Position numbers and translations under genes: made by a program | DNA from: Paenibacillus sanguinis 2301083 = DSM 16941 | GTDB taxonomy: Bacteria; Bacillota; Bacilli; Paenibacillales; Paenibacillaceae | DNA: 64,000 bases | Assembly (NCBI RefSeq): GCF_000374825.1 | Contig: NZ_KB895378.1 | Location: 141,048 to 205,047, forward strand | Direction of reading: 5' to 3' | Shown: positions 16,250-24,833 of the stretch, one piece after another | How the letters are laid out: each line of letters opens with the position of its first letter | Numbering within the stretch: position 1 is the stretch's first letter | Notes under the pieces: model-generated | What the model saw: the letters and a program-made list of their open reading frames with translations, nothing else | Told to the model about the DNA's origin: nothing | The model's database searches: none

Positions 16250-17239
16250 TTAAGCTTCCGAAGGATAGCGGAGTCCCCACTGTCCGCGAATCTGATCCAG
16301 AATACGCATAATTGCCAACGACTCATCCAGCGGTATCTCCTCGCATTCCTTCAACCCGGCACGCAGCGCCTTGCTTACTGCTTCGGCTTCAAAGACATAG
16401 CCCCTTGCTTCACGGTCATCCGTAAAGCTCTCGGGTTCCTCACCATCCACATAGAGGGTGGCTGCATTGGCACTCAGGAAGTTAGGGATATGAATCTTCC
16501 CGTGGGTCCCGTGAATATAGGCATCATTGCCCAGGTTCAAGCGTACGGCTCCGTTCAAGGAAGCGGCAACCCCATTCTCATAGGTCAGGAGCACCGAGAA
16601 GTGCTCATCCACCCCCGTCTCTCCAAGGTGAGCGGTACTTTGTATTTGCTGCGGATTGGCTCCCAGCACCATGGAAGCAAAAGAGATTGGATAGATGCCG
16701 GCATCCAGCAAGGCTCCGCCTCCTAATTGGGGATTCAGCAATCTTCCTTCCGGGTCCCAGCCTATACGGAAGCCAAAATCAGCCTTCACCAGGCGGATTT
16801 CTCCGATGCGGCCTTCTGCCAACCACTCGCGCACCTTGCGAATTGGCGGCAGGAACCGTGTCCACATGGCCTCCATCAGAAACAGCTTGTTCGCCCGAGC
16901 GTAGCCGATGATTTCCTCCAATTCGGAAGCATTAATAGTGAAGGGCTTTTCACACAAAACAGGCTTGCCCGCTCGCAATACACTCAAGACATTCTCTTTA
17001 TGGTAAGGATGGGGTGTGGCTACGTACACAACATCTACATCGGGATCCGCCAACAATTCTTCATAGCTGCCGTAAGCCCGGGAAATCCCGAATTTATCGG
17101 CGAATGCCTTGGCCTTATCCAGGCTCCGGGAGCCAATAGCAAAAGCTTCCGCATGCTGTGCAAAAGCCAAATCCGCCACAAATTGTCCGGCGATTCCCCC
17201 GGCAGCCATAATACCCCATTTGATTTTCGTATCTGCCAT
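16250..17239 (-). CDS. Gfo/Idh/MocA-family oxidoreductase
   Basis: A 329-residue NAD(P)-dependent dehydrogenase. The nucleotide-binding loop is MAAGGIAGQFVADL near residue 10, the EKPFT motif is near residue 94, and GGGALLDAGIYPISFASMVLG near residue 170 carries the conserved Asp and Tyr in place of the His of sugar-dehydrogenase relatives; this pattern matches the dihydrodiol dehydrogenase/xylose dehydrogenase-like branch. I chose ATG 17239 because AGAAGGAGG lies 6 nt before it; a longer frame to 17260 has no such site. It is monocistronic and not linked to the 2-6 kb sugar operon. Confidence 0.9.
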   Translation of the reverse strand: MADTKIKWGIMAAGGIAGQFVADLAFAQHAEAFAIGSRSLDKAKAFADKFGISRAYGSYEELLADPDVDVVYVATPHPYHKENVLSVLRAGKPVLCEKPFTINASELEEIIGYARANKLFLMEAMWTRFLPPIRKVREWLAEGRIGEIRLVKADFGFRIGWDPEGRLLNPQLGGGALLDAGIYPISFASMVLGANPQQIQSTAHLGETGVDEHFSVLLTYENGVAASLNGAVRLNLGNDAYIHGTHGKIHIPNFLSANAATLYVDGEEPESFTDDREARGYVFEAEAVSKALRAGLKECEEIPLDESLAIMRILDQIRGQWGLRYPSEA

Positions 17240-17280
17240 GATTTGCCTCCTTCTAATCATTTAATAGATTTATCCTTTAG

Positions 17281-17346
17281 ATAGCTCAAACAGTCATCTC
17301 TTGTCTTGGGTCACGAAGCGGTTCAGCCTGACGATTTGAACACTCA
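17281..17346. repeat. MITE-like element, copy 3 (internally deleted)
   Basis: A 66-bp remnant combining about 45 bp of the left end (AGCTCAAACAGTCATCT and CACGAAGCGGTTC, as in copy 1) with the right-end TTTGAACACTCA. It is flanked by the 7-bp direct repeat CCTTTAG (17274-17280 and 17347-17353). An internal deletion derivative that kept its insertion footprint. Confidence 0.68.
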
Positions 17347-17468
17347 CCTTTAGTATAACCGTTCTTGTCAGGCGTGGAAATCCCACCCAGTCAATCTATG
17401 CTTTTATGTTATAATCGATGAGTGCATTTGCTTCTGCACGCCAATTATGAGGTTGAGAGGTTGAAGAT

Positions 17469-17984
17469 ATGCTGACGTTTGAGCAAAAACTGAACATTCT
17501 GGAGTCCATCCCGGACCTGGAGCGCCGCAATGTTTCCCTAGGACGTGTAAATTTCCATTTTGAAGGCAGCGCTTATGATAAAAAAACGGTGGTCTACCAC
17601 TTGCACCCAAATGGTAACGGATTCGTATATGCCGGTCTTCTGCAGCATCCTGACGCGGATGACAAAGGGTTCGTTAACATTCGTGATTTTGAAGAAAAGG
17701 AATTGCTTGACCTGGTCAAAGCTTCGATGGCTTCTCTATCCAAGCGTGAGGATAAACCGGAGGATTTTGAAGTTGCCCCTACAGCGGCTCAAGCCACCTC
17801 CTATGCTGCTCCCTCGGGAACTGGGGGTCTATGGATCAATGATAAGGGCGAAACGCTGACGCTCAAGTACGAAGATGATTTATGGTATATCTATTCCGGG
17901 CAAAGCCTGGAGATGGCCTTTGAGACTCGCGAAGAGGCGGGAGAGTATTTGAACGAGGAAGGCTTTACTCCTCACAGGGGCTAA
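17469..17984 (+). CDS. Conserved hypothetical protein
   Basis: A 171-residue soluble protein I do not recognise. It has an N-terminal part (residues 1-95) with YHLHPNGNGFVYAGLLQHPD and an acidic C-terminal half, joined by an Ala/Pro/Ser-rich linker (about residues 97-120). The last 50 residues (LWINDKGETLTLKYEDDLWYIYSGQSLEM) look like a small beta-rich module. No signal peptide or membrane segment. The ATG follows GAGAGG. It lies just after the MITE remnant and is alone on its strand. Codon use and a complete frame support a real gene. Confidence 0.7.
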   Translation: MLTFEQKLNILESIPDLERRNVSLGRVNFHFEGSAYDKKTVVYHLHPNGNGFVYAGLLQHPDADDKGFVNIRDFEEKELLDLVKASMASLSKREDKPEDFEVAPTAAQATSYAAPSGTGGLWINDKGETLTLKYEDDLWYIYSGQSLEMAFETREEAGEYLNEEGFTPHRG

Positions 17985-18180
17985 GCAGGTCATCATCCAT
18001 CGCAGCGCACAAGCGATATTTCCCTTTTTTGCTGGAGAGAGCACCTTAGCAGGCGCTACCGTTTATCAGAACATTTCAAACCATGCCGTTCAAAAGGTAT
18101 GGTTTTTTGGCATGTACGGCCTTATTCCCAGCCTATTTTGTAAAAATAATATAAAATCGTCAAAAAAGTGTTTGAATTTA

Positions 18181-18222
18181 GACACAAAATGTTCAATAAT
18201 TAAGAAAGACACAAAATGTTCA
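18181..18222. repeat. Pair of 15-bp direct repeats upstream of a small gene
   Basis: GACACAAAATGTTCA occurs at 18181-18195 and again at 18208-18222, 27 bp apart, about 35-75 bp before the 38-codon gene at 18257. The position suggests a regulator binding region; the regulator is unknown. Confidence 0.55.
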
Positions 18223-18256
18223 CATTTGGCCAAAGCAATGGAAAGGAGCGATTTCT

Positions 18257-18373
18257 ATGTGGAAGCCCGGCAACAAAATGAATGGCAACGCTTTTCTATG
18301 GATCATTGCGTTAGGCACATTTTACGCGCTGTTCTACACTATATTTACCCTTTTCGCTATCCATGGCCAGTAA
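18257..18373 (+). CDS. Small single-pass membrane peptide (38 aa)
   Basis: A 38-residue frame starting MWKPGNKMNGNAF and continuing with a hydrophobic segment (LWIIALGTFYALFYTIFTLF, residues 14-33), ending HGQ. GAAAGGAG lies 8 nt before the ATG. Two identical 15-bp repeats are just upstream. The combination of a good ribosome-binding site, one clean transmembrane helix and a basic N terminus supports a real small membrane protein. The function is unknown; a toxin-like or stress peptide is possible but unproven. Confidence 0.55.
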   Translation: MWKPGNKMNGNAFLWIIALGTFYALFYTIFTLFAIHGQ

Positions 18374-18388
18374 TCTCTGCACTATTGC

Positions 18389-18440
18389 AACCGCTAACAA
18401 ATGCCGCTGATTATTCGGCTCAATCTAAAAATTAGCGGTT
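18389..18440. other. Inverted repeat after the small membrane peptide gene
   Basis: AACCGCTAA (18389-18397) pairs with TTAGCGGTT (18432-18440). There is no T-run. The right arm adjoins GGCTCAATCTAAAAAT, a 16-mer also present at 29387-29402. Confidence 0.35.
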
Positions 18441-18543
18441 GATCGTTAGCAAGACTTATGAGGCGCATTGCACGTATCCCAAGAGTTCGCTGAATACCGC
18501 TGGTTCCAGGTTCTATTCGGGGGGTTCCTCTTCTTACTTATAG

Positions 18544-18822
18544 AGGTAGTTCAAAAAGTCGTCTTCCCAGAATGAAGTTGTTCAAGGAGTGGGTTCGACA
18601 TCGAATCTTGAATTCAGCCGGGCCTAGCGTAGGCTTCCGTAGTATGTTTCTCGCAGAAACATAGGAGTTGCTTACGTACCCATGCTTCCGAAGTCGTATT
18701 CTCCGAAAACGTGTAGCTCCGCTACTTACGTCCCTAGCTTCATCGAGGCTCAAGCGTTTTGAAAAAACGCACATCGGAAGCATCAGCATCGGTCCTGAAA
18801 ATTCGACTTTTTGAACACTCAC
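18544..18822. repeat. MITE-like element, copy 2 (complete)
   Basis: About 280 bp, very similar to 681-957 over its whole length. Ends are GTTCAAAAAGTCG and CGACTTTTTGAAC. It is flanked by ACTTATAG (18536-18543 and 18823-18830). The internal hairpins of copy 1 are recognisable, with a few substitutions. The first 40 bp differ from copy 1 but match the truncated copy at 63257, so at least two subtypes exist. Confidence 0.82.
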
Positions 18823-18830
18823 ACTTATAG

Positions 18831-19253
18831 GGAAAAACTCCCGTTAAATGGCTCAAATCCGCCAGAAATCGGGATTTATATGGATTCCCTCCTGCTAATC
18901 ATTATGAAAAGGGAGATTTTTGGGAAAAAACCCAATATTAACATGAGGAATTCCTGTTATATACCCTATTTGGTGTAATACGAGCGAATTAGCATGAGGA
19001 TTTCCCGTTAGAGGTATATTCGTTGTTGATTTACTCCCGAATGGATCATGTCAACCTCTGGTTTTTGTTTTGATTCGATTATTCCCCCTTGTGTTTCTTG
19101 CCTGTTGCACTATGAACCATGGATGCCGTATCCTTCAGATAGCGTATAATGAGCTTAAGCATAGCAATTGTGAGAGCACGTTCTCCATTGCTTCTTTGCA
19201 TAAATCAGAAGCTAATTTATGTAAGTGCAAGTTTAATCCGAAGGAGTTTTAGC
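18831..19253. other. Non-coding region with imperfect short repeats
   Basis: A gap of about 420 bp before the SLOG-like gene. The first 180 bp hold degenerate repeats such as TTAACATGAGGAATTCCTGTTA (18938-18959) against TTAGCATGAGGATTTCCCGTTA (18991-19012), plus CTCCCGTTA at 18839. No gene is supported here. Confidence 0.45.
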
Positions 19254-19850
19254 TTGAAAAATATTCTTGTCACCGGCTATCGTGCACATGAACTGGGCAT
19301 ATACAACCAAAAACACCAGGGCATCCCCTACATTCGTCAGGCTATTATAAATCGTCTTATTCCACTTCTGGAGGAAGGTCTGGAGTGGGTAATTACGCCA
19401 GGACAATACGGCGTTGACCTCTGGGCCTGTGAGGCCGTATTTGCACTCAAGCAGCAATATCCCCGGCTAAAATGCTCCATTATCACCGCATACAGTCATC
19501 AGGAAGAGAAATGGAGCGAAGAGAAACGAGACTATTACACTCAAATTCTCCGCCAGGTTGATCATTATGCTTCCATCAGCAAAGAGGCTTATCTGGGTCC
19601 GTGGCAGTTCAAGGCCCGGGACGAGTTGCTGTTGCGCAAAACGGACGGGATCTTGCTCGTTTATGATGAGGATGCCGGAGAAGCCAGTCCGAAATATATG
19701 AAGGCGCGAGCTTTGAAGAAGCAAGCCGAGGAAGGCTATGGCTATATTAACATTGGCTCTGAGGAGATTCAGTCCCTGGCGGATGAAGAGCAAGCTGCTT
19801 TCTATGAGGAACAGGAAGCCCTCAGCGTAGATCCCAACGGCTACAATTAA
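19254..19850 (+). CDS. YpsA-like SLOG-family protein (DUF1273)
   Basis: A 198-residue protein of the YpsA/DUF1273 group, in the SLOG nucleotide-binding superfamily. It opens KNILVTGYRAHELGI and contains the motifs WVITPGQYGVDLWACEAVF and KTDGILLVYDEDAGEASPKY, as in YpsA, where the Rossmann-like fold is thought to bind a nucleotide or ADP-ribose-like ligand. YpsA affects cell division in Firmicutes. I chose the TTG at 19254 because AAGGAG is 7 nt upstream; a frame reaching back to 19149 has no such site. Slightly longer than usual because of an acidic tail after about residue 175. Confidence 0.85.
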   Translation: MKNILVTGYRAHELGIYNQKHQGIPYIRQAIINRLIPLLEEGLEWVITPGQYGVDLWACEAVFALKQQYPRLKCSIITAYSHQEEKWSEEKRDYYTQILRQVDHYASISKEAYLGPWQFKARDELLLRKTDGILLVYDEDAGEASPKYMKARALKKQAEEGYGYINIGSEEIQSLADEEQAAFYEEQEALSVDPNGYN

Positions 19851-19853
19851 ACG

Positions 19854-19901
19854 ACAAGAGACCTGGAACCCCCCTTTACAGCGGAATTCCAGGTCTCTTG
19901 T
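19854..19901. terminator. Bidirectional terminator candidate
   Basis: A perfect 15-bp inverted repeat (ACAAGAGACCTGGAA, 19854-19868, with 19887-19901) between two convergent genes. T-tracts are weak. Confidence 0.65.
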
Positions 19902-19960
19902 TGGTATCACTATACAAGGCATAACAAGCAAGCGAGAAAATGATTCTGAAAAAGCTCAAC

Positions 19961-21043
19961 TTATCTAGTTGGTATTTTTTGAATAAAATCCGTGTAATAG
20001 TTGTTTCCGTTGCGCAAATCAAATCGTTCAGCGGCTGTCAGCGCCTGATCCATGAAATATTTGCCAAGCCAAGCTACATTGCCCGCTTCTTCCCGATGTG
20101 GAAATTCGGCAGGCAGCTTAACCTGGTAAGACAGGCTTTCTTCGGCCAACCGCTGGAACATCTTGGCAGCATAGGCATTAAACATCATCACATGAAAAGG
20201 ATTCTCATGATCCAGAGCCATAGGGATATGCTCCTCAAAAACCTCTAGCGCTTTGATTGGGTCTGTGAGGGTCAAATATCCGATATGTTCCCCGTGGTAC
20301 AGCAGAAAATCACGATTCCCCTTCACCAGACGGTAGCCTCGACGCTGAAGCTTATCAGCTTCTTTCTGGCGGCCCAGGCGAAGCAGCGGGAAGAGAACCT
20401 TGGTAATCGTAACGTGAGGCACCTCGCCACAGCTCATACCGCCATCAATAATCGGCTTGGCTGCTTCAATAATTGCCTCATCATCCCCTTGCTTGACGGC
20501 ACACTCCACCACCCGATTCTGCTCACAGGCCGGGCAATCACTCATGTCGTCCCGTTCCATCGTTTGAATTCGCTTCATATAATCCGCAGCAACCTCAATC
20601 TCACCCATTTCATTGGCGGTTACCATCTTATAGAAGTAGTAGGTACGATCGCTATAGCCATATTGCCCAAATCTTTGCTTCATATCCTCCAACAACTGTT
20701 CCACTTGCTCGCGAGTAATATCCGGGAAATTCGGCGCTTGGTCGAGAATCCACTTGTAGGACCAGAACAAGCTGAACTCGTCAAAACGCTCAGGCTCTTT
20801 GTCAAACTGTCCAAGCTGCCAGGAGAAGGCAACGAGAGCTTTCATAGGATAACCGTTAAAAACGCCACATTCCACAAGCTCCGCCCGAGCTTCATAACCT
20901 TGATCAACGTCCCCCGCAGCATCAGCCAATTGAATGGCTTGCTCCAGCATCTCCACCTTGGCCCGCCCATTTGGCAGCATAAACGCCTGCTCCATCAAAT
21001 CATCGAAATCACCATCAAAATTCATGGTATTTATGTTATTCAT
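19961..21043 (-). CDS. TPR-like helical repeat protein linked to the Hsp90-family gene
   Basis: A 360-residue acidic, all-helical protein that looks like degenerate tetratricopeptide repeats (alternating pairs such as AKVEMLEQAIQLADAAGDVD and EARAELVECGVFNGYPMKAL). A CPACEQNRVVECAV segment near residue 195 adds closely spaced cysteines. The ATG at 21043 has GGAGGT upstream and overlaps the stop codon of the Hsp90-family gene by 8 nt (ATGAATAA), so the two are translationally coupled. TPR proteins are the classic co-chaperones of eukaryotic Hsp90, which makes a partner role attractive, but this is inference. I do not recognise a named family. Confidence 0.75.
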   Translation of the reverse strand: MNNINTMNFDGDFDDLMEQAFMLPNGRAKVEMLEQAIQLADAAGDVDQGYEARAELVECGVFNGYPMKALVAFSWQLGQFDKEPERFDEFSLFWSYKWILDQAPNFPDITREQVEQLLEDMKQRFGQYGYSDRTYYFYKMVTANEMGEIEVAADYMKRIQTMERDDMSDCPACEQNRVVECAVKQGDDEAIIEAAKPIIDGGMSCGEVPHVTITKVLFPLLRLGRQKEADKLQRRGYRLVKGNRDFLLYHGEHIGYLTLTDPIKALEVFEEHIPMALDHENPFHVMMFNAYAAKMFQRLAEESLSYQVKLPAEFPHREEAGNVAWLGKYFMDQALTAAERFDLRNGNNYYTDFIQKIPTR

Positions 21044-22874
21044 GCGAAGTACCTCCATTTTGATTGACATCCATGCCCCAATCGATGAACCGAATAATTC
21101 CTTGATTCAGAAGGGCGATTTCCTTGCGATTCATCGGATAATGCCCCATTAACAAGGCATTACAATACAACATCTCTATCGCAGTCGGCAGCATCCCCAG
21201 ATGCCCCGATGTGAATATACGGGCTACTACTGGATTGTCCAGGTTCAAATAAATCGTCGCGTATGCTGTAGCCTGATAGCTGGCACCCAAATTCCCCAGC
21301 ACAGAGGATAGCAATTCCGTACTCGCTTCCTTGGCTGTCTCTAAAGTACGCAGGTCTGAGGATTCCTTCGACAACGTATAAAGCGCAGGCAAGTCGACCG
21401 GCTTAAAGCGTCTGATCTGAACGCGGCAGCGAAAAGGCTGCAAGGTTGCATCAGCCAGCTTGACAGCTTCATAATACTGCAATCGTTCCTCTGGCGTAAT
21501 ATCCGTGAAGGAGAAGGACACATCCTCAGGCAGCAATCGCTCCACGGTAATACGGTCATCCACTAACGGCAGTCTGGACAACAACTCGGCATCGTATATG
21601 TAGCCACCGTTCACCACCAGCATCGTTTGCGCTGAGGCTACGTGTGTAATCTGGCGATACTCATCCAGGCTAAGGGTATAGTAAAAATGCTGATGATCCT
21701 TGAGCAATTCATCAAGCTCACGGCTCCCATATGTCGTCTCGAAGGGGAGCCAGCGGTATATAATCGAGAAGAACTTGTCGTCCTCCACCGCCAGAGCCTT
21801 CATGGACAAGGCATGCAGATTGATAATGTGCTGAAGCCGATCCGGATCATATTCCGCCATTCTCATCAATTCGCTGCGAATGGATTCACCTAGCTGCTCG
21901 CGCACCTCTTCCAGCTTGTCGTTCTCGTAGAAGCTCTCCCGGGATGCTGTCGGCTGAAGCTCATCCGTCCACACTACACACTTCACGAAAAATGCCCAGT
22001 CCGGCAAAATATTCTCCGCTTTCTCCGATACAAGCATATGCTTGAGGTAGACACGGTGACTCTTCTTGGCATTGAGATTGACGGCTTGGGGAAGCACATA
22101 AGCAATCCCCCCCGTACGGCCTTCATCAGTCATCAAAGGAATAAAGTCACGAAATTTCTCCCCTAATAGCCGCTCGCCAAGCTTGAGCACTTCTTGCCGA
22201 TGGCTTCGTGCCAATCCCGGGTCTTGAATCCATACAGGAATGTCATCATTAATGATGCGCTCCCCCTGACTGGATTGCAAAATGATAGGATAAGGCAGCA
22301 AAGCTCCGTAATAATGCAGCCATTCCGCCAGGCTAGCTTCTTCAAAGTAAAGCTCACAGCCCGGCTTGCAGCGTAAATATACCTTCGTTCCGGGGGACAG
22401 ATCTCCCTCAAGTGTGCGAATACTATAGGTTCCGTCAGGCTTCCCTCGCCATTCGAGTGCCGGACCACCCTTGGCAGACCGTGTAATCATCACGATTTCA
22501 TCGCTAACCATAAAGCAAGACAACAAGCCAATACCGAAACGGCCGATGAAGGATTCCTCTTTAGCCAGGAAGTCCTCACCACGTTTGGAGGATTGCCCGA
22601 TCATCGCCAGGAATTCATGCACCTCGGCTTCGGTCAAGCCCACTCCGTTATCTTCAACGGTCAATGTGACGTTATGACCCGTGCCCGCAACTTCGACCAC
22701 AATGCGGCCTGTATACCCCGGCTCCTGCAGCCCATTTCTGGCCGTTACTGCATCAACCCCATTTTGCAAGAGCTCGCGCAAATATACTTTAGGATTACTA
22801 TACAAATGGTTTGACAGGATGTTGATCATCCCGCTCAAATTGACCTGAAAACGATAGTTTTCTTCTACACTCAT
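21036..22874 (-). CDS. Hsp90-family protein (HtpG paralogue, divergent)
   Basis: A 612-residue GHKL ATPase of the Hsp90 family but clearly not the housekeeping HtpG, which is encoded at 34745-36625. The ATP site is intact: YLRELLQNGVDAV (residue 30-42 region, catalytic Glu and Asn), VEDNGVGL and GRFGIGLLSCFMV. The middle domain keeps the conserved HRVYLKHMLVSE and PTASRESF with the ATP-contacting Arg. The C-terminal third is hard to align with HtpG. Such second Hsp90-like proteins occur in some Actinobacteria and Firmicutes. The start follows AGGAGAT. It is coupled to a TPR-like gene. Clients are unknown. Confidence 0.9.
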   Translation of the reverse strand: MSVEENYRFQVNLSGMINILSNHLYSNPKVYLRELLQNGVDAVTARNGLQEPGYTGRIVVEVAGTGHNVTLTVEDNGVGLTEAEVHEFLAMIGQSSKRGEDFLAKEESFIGRFGIGLLSCFMVSDEIVMITRSAKGGPALEWRGKPDGTYSIRTLEGDLSPGTKVYLRCKPGCELYFEEASLAEWLHYYGALLPYPIILQSSQGERIINDDIPVWIQDPGLARSHRQEVLKLGERLLGEKFRDFIPLMTDEGRTGGIAYVLPQAVNLNAKKSHRVYLKHMLVSEKAENILPDWAFFVKCVVWTDELQPTASRESFYENDKLEEVREQLGESIRSELMRMAEYDPDRLQHIINLHALSMKALAVEDDKFFSIIYRWLPFETTYGSRELDELLKDHQHFYYTLSLDEYRQITHVASAQTMLVVNGGYIYDAELLSRLPLVDDRITVERLLPEDVSFSFTDITPEERLQYYEAVKLADATLQPFRCRVQIRRFKPVDLPALYTLSKESSDLRTLETAKEASTELLSSVLGNLGASYQATAYATIYLNLDNPVVARIFTSGHLGMLPTAIEMLYCNALLMGHYPMNRKEIALLNQGIIRFIDWGMDVNQNGGTSHE

Positions 22875-23093
22875 CGTAAATCTCCTTCCTAGCTATGCAA
22901 CACGTATTACTCTATGTAAGCTCAACATACCTAATCATAATTTCCGGTTTCCATGAAAATAGCACAAACTTCCATCTATTGAAAGAGACCTCAGCCCCAC
23001 CTTGCCCGAATCTGGAGACAACAGCTGAGCCCGCTGCATACGATATCAAGATTAATTCCGCAGCAATTGCTCAGATCCTAAGGAGGTATTCTC

Positions 23094-24716
23094 GTGAACA
23101 ATCAGCACCTTCCGGCGGTGGCTTATTTCAGCATGGAATACGGATTGCATCAAGACTTCAAGATATACGCAGGTGGACTTGGCATTCTTGCCGGCGACTT
23201 CATCAAAGGGGCCAAGGACCTCGGCGTCCCTCTGATCGGCATCGGAATTCGCTGGAAGCAAGGTTATACCGAGCAACGCATCGATCACGAAGGCAAGCCC
23301 TATGATACGTTTGTTGATCAGGAATATGACTTTTTAGAAGATACGGGGGTTAGGCTCACCGTAACGGTCAAGGATGCTGAGGTCCCTTGTAAAGTATGGA
23401 AAACCGAACGCTTTGACAATAATCCGCTTTACTTGCTTGATGCCGACGTTGATGAAAGCCCACATGGCTGGATAACTGCACGGCTATATGGAGGCTCAAG
23501 CGAAGAACGCATCGCCCAAGAGATCGTTCTCGGCATCGGCGGGGTAAAGGCCATCCGGGCGCTTGACCTTGAGATCGATGTCTACCACTTCAACGAGGGC
23601 CATGCAGCTCTGGCAGCTACAGAATTGATTCGGGAGAAGATGGCTGGCGGCCTCTCCTTTGAATCCGCTTGGCGCAAAACCCGCGAGGAGGTTGTATTCA
23701 CTACCCATACTCCGGTCAAGGAGGGGAATGAAGCCCATGCCCTGGACCTGCTGGCTGCGATGTCTGCCTATAATGGACTGAGCCGTGAACAAATGGAGCA
23801 AATCGGCGGCAATCCGTTTAACATGACCGTTGCCGGCTTGCGGCTCTCCCGCCGCTCCAATGCCGTTGCCGCACTCCATGCCCAAACGGCCAACCGGATG
23901 TGGAAGGATGTGCATGGCCGCTCGGAAATCATCGGCATCACCAATGCCATTCACTTACCTACCTGGGCCGATCCGCGCATAACTCAAGCCTATGAGAATG
24001 GGGGAGATCTTTGGGCAGTCCACACTGAGCTCAAGCATGAACTGATCCACTGGATACGCCAGCATTCCGGCGTAGCTCTGAATGCGAAGCGTTTGCTGAT
24101 TGGCTTCTCCAGGCGCGCTGCGCCTTACAAGCGAAGCGATCTGATCTTCTCTCAACCCGAATTGATAACCCCTTATCTGGAGAGCGGGCAGCTTCAAATC
24201 GTCTTCTCCGGCAAAGCCCATCCTAATGATGAGACCGGCAAACAAATCGTCAGCCGACTGGTGGCCATGATGAAGAAGTATCCCGGCAGCGTCGTATTTC
24301 TGGAAAATTACGATATGCTGATCGGTGCCAAGCTTACACGGGGCGTAGACGTATGGCTGAATAATCCCCGAAGGCCACTGGAAGCCAGCGGAACCTCGGG
24401 GATGAAGGCCGCTGTCAACGGTGTCCTCAACTGCTCCATTCTCGATGGCTGGTGGCCCGAGGCCTGCCTGGACGGGGAGAATGGCTGGCAGATTGGAGAC
24501 GGGTTTGAATCGAATGATATTCACGAATTGGATCGCCATGATGGCGCCGCTCTTTACGACACTATACTCCAGCGGGTATTGCCCACGTATTACCATGATC
24601 AGACACGCTGGGTGCAAATGATGCGCAAAAGCATCGAAACAACTCGTGAAGCCTTCTCCACTCGGCGGATGCTTCTAGATTATTACGAGCAGCTTTATCA
24701 ACCGTTGCGCAAATAG
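23094..24716 (+). CDS. Alpha-glucan phosphorylase, short form (GT35)
   Basis: A 540-residue pyridoxal-phosphate-dependent phosphorylase of the short GT35 branch, much shorter than classical glycogen phosphorylase (about 800). It releases glucose 1-phosphate from alpha-1,4-glucans. Diagnostic parts are AYFSMEYGLHQDFKIYAGGLG at the N terminus, VVFTTHTPVKEGNE, FSRRAAPYKR and LEASGTSGMKAAVNGVLNCS, which holds the pyridoxal-phosphate Lys. The start is GTG at 23094 with AAGGAGG 7 nt upstream. It is not in a glycogen operon. Some short-form enzymes prefer maltodextrins or glycogen; not decidable here. Confidence 0.92.
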   Translation: MNNQHLPAVAYFSMEYGLHQDFKIYAGGLGILAGDFIKGAKDLGVPLIGIGIRWKQGYTEQRIDHEGKPYDTFVDQEYDFLEDTGVRLTVTVKDAEVPCKVWKTERFDNNPLYLLDADVDESPHGWITARLYGGSSEERIAQEIVLGIGGVKAIRALDLEIDVYHFNEGHAALAATELIREKMAGGLSFESAWRKTREEVVFTTHTPVKEGNEAHALDLLAAMSAYNGLSREQMEQIGGNPFNMTVAGLRLSRRSNAVAALHAQTANRMWKDVHGRSEIIGITNAIHLPTWADPRITQAYENGGDLWAVHTELKHELIHWIRQHSGVALNAKRLLIGFSRRAAPYKRSDLIFSQPELITPYLESGQLQIVFSGKAHPNDETGKQIVSRLVAMMKKYPGSVVFLENYDMLIGAKLTRGVDVWLNNPRRPLEASGTSGMKAAVNGVLNCSILDGWWPEACLDGENGWQIGDGFESNDIHELDRHDGAALYDTILQRVLPTYYHDQTRWVQMMRKSIETTREAFSTRRMLLDYYEQLYQPLRK

Positions 24717-24833
24717 ACACAAACTGTGCTTATAAGACTAATGATTCTGTCAAACATAGTTCATTATTCCTTTCCTTCTTCCGATAATATATAGATATTA
24801 ATGCCTATATCAGAAGAAGGAGAAATATTCATC

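Noticed and set aside
18112..18435. 107-codon frame covering the small membrane peptide gene
   Set aside because: Composition is random-like and has no ribosome-binding site, whereas the 38-codon frame on the same strand has one plus a clean membrane helix.
22895..23305. 136-codon frame before the glucan phosphorylase
   Set aside because: It overlaps the phosphorylase start in another frame, lacks a ribosome-binding site and has Arg-rich low-complexity sequence in the overlap.
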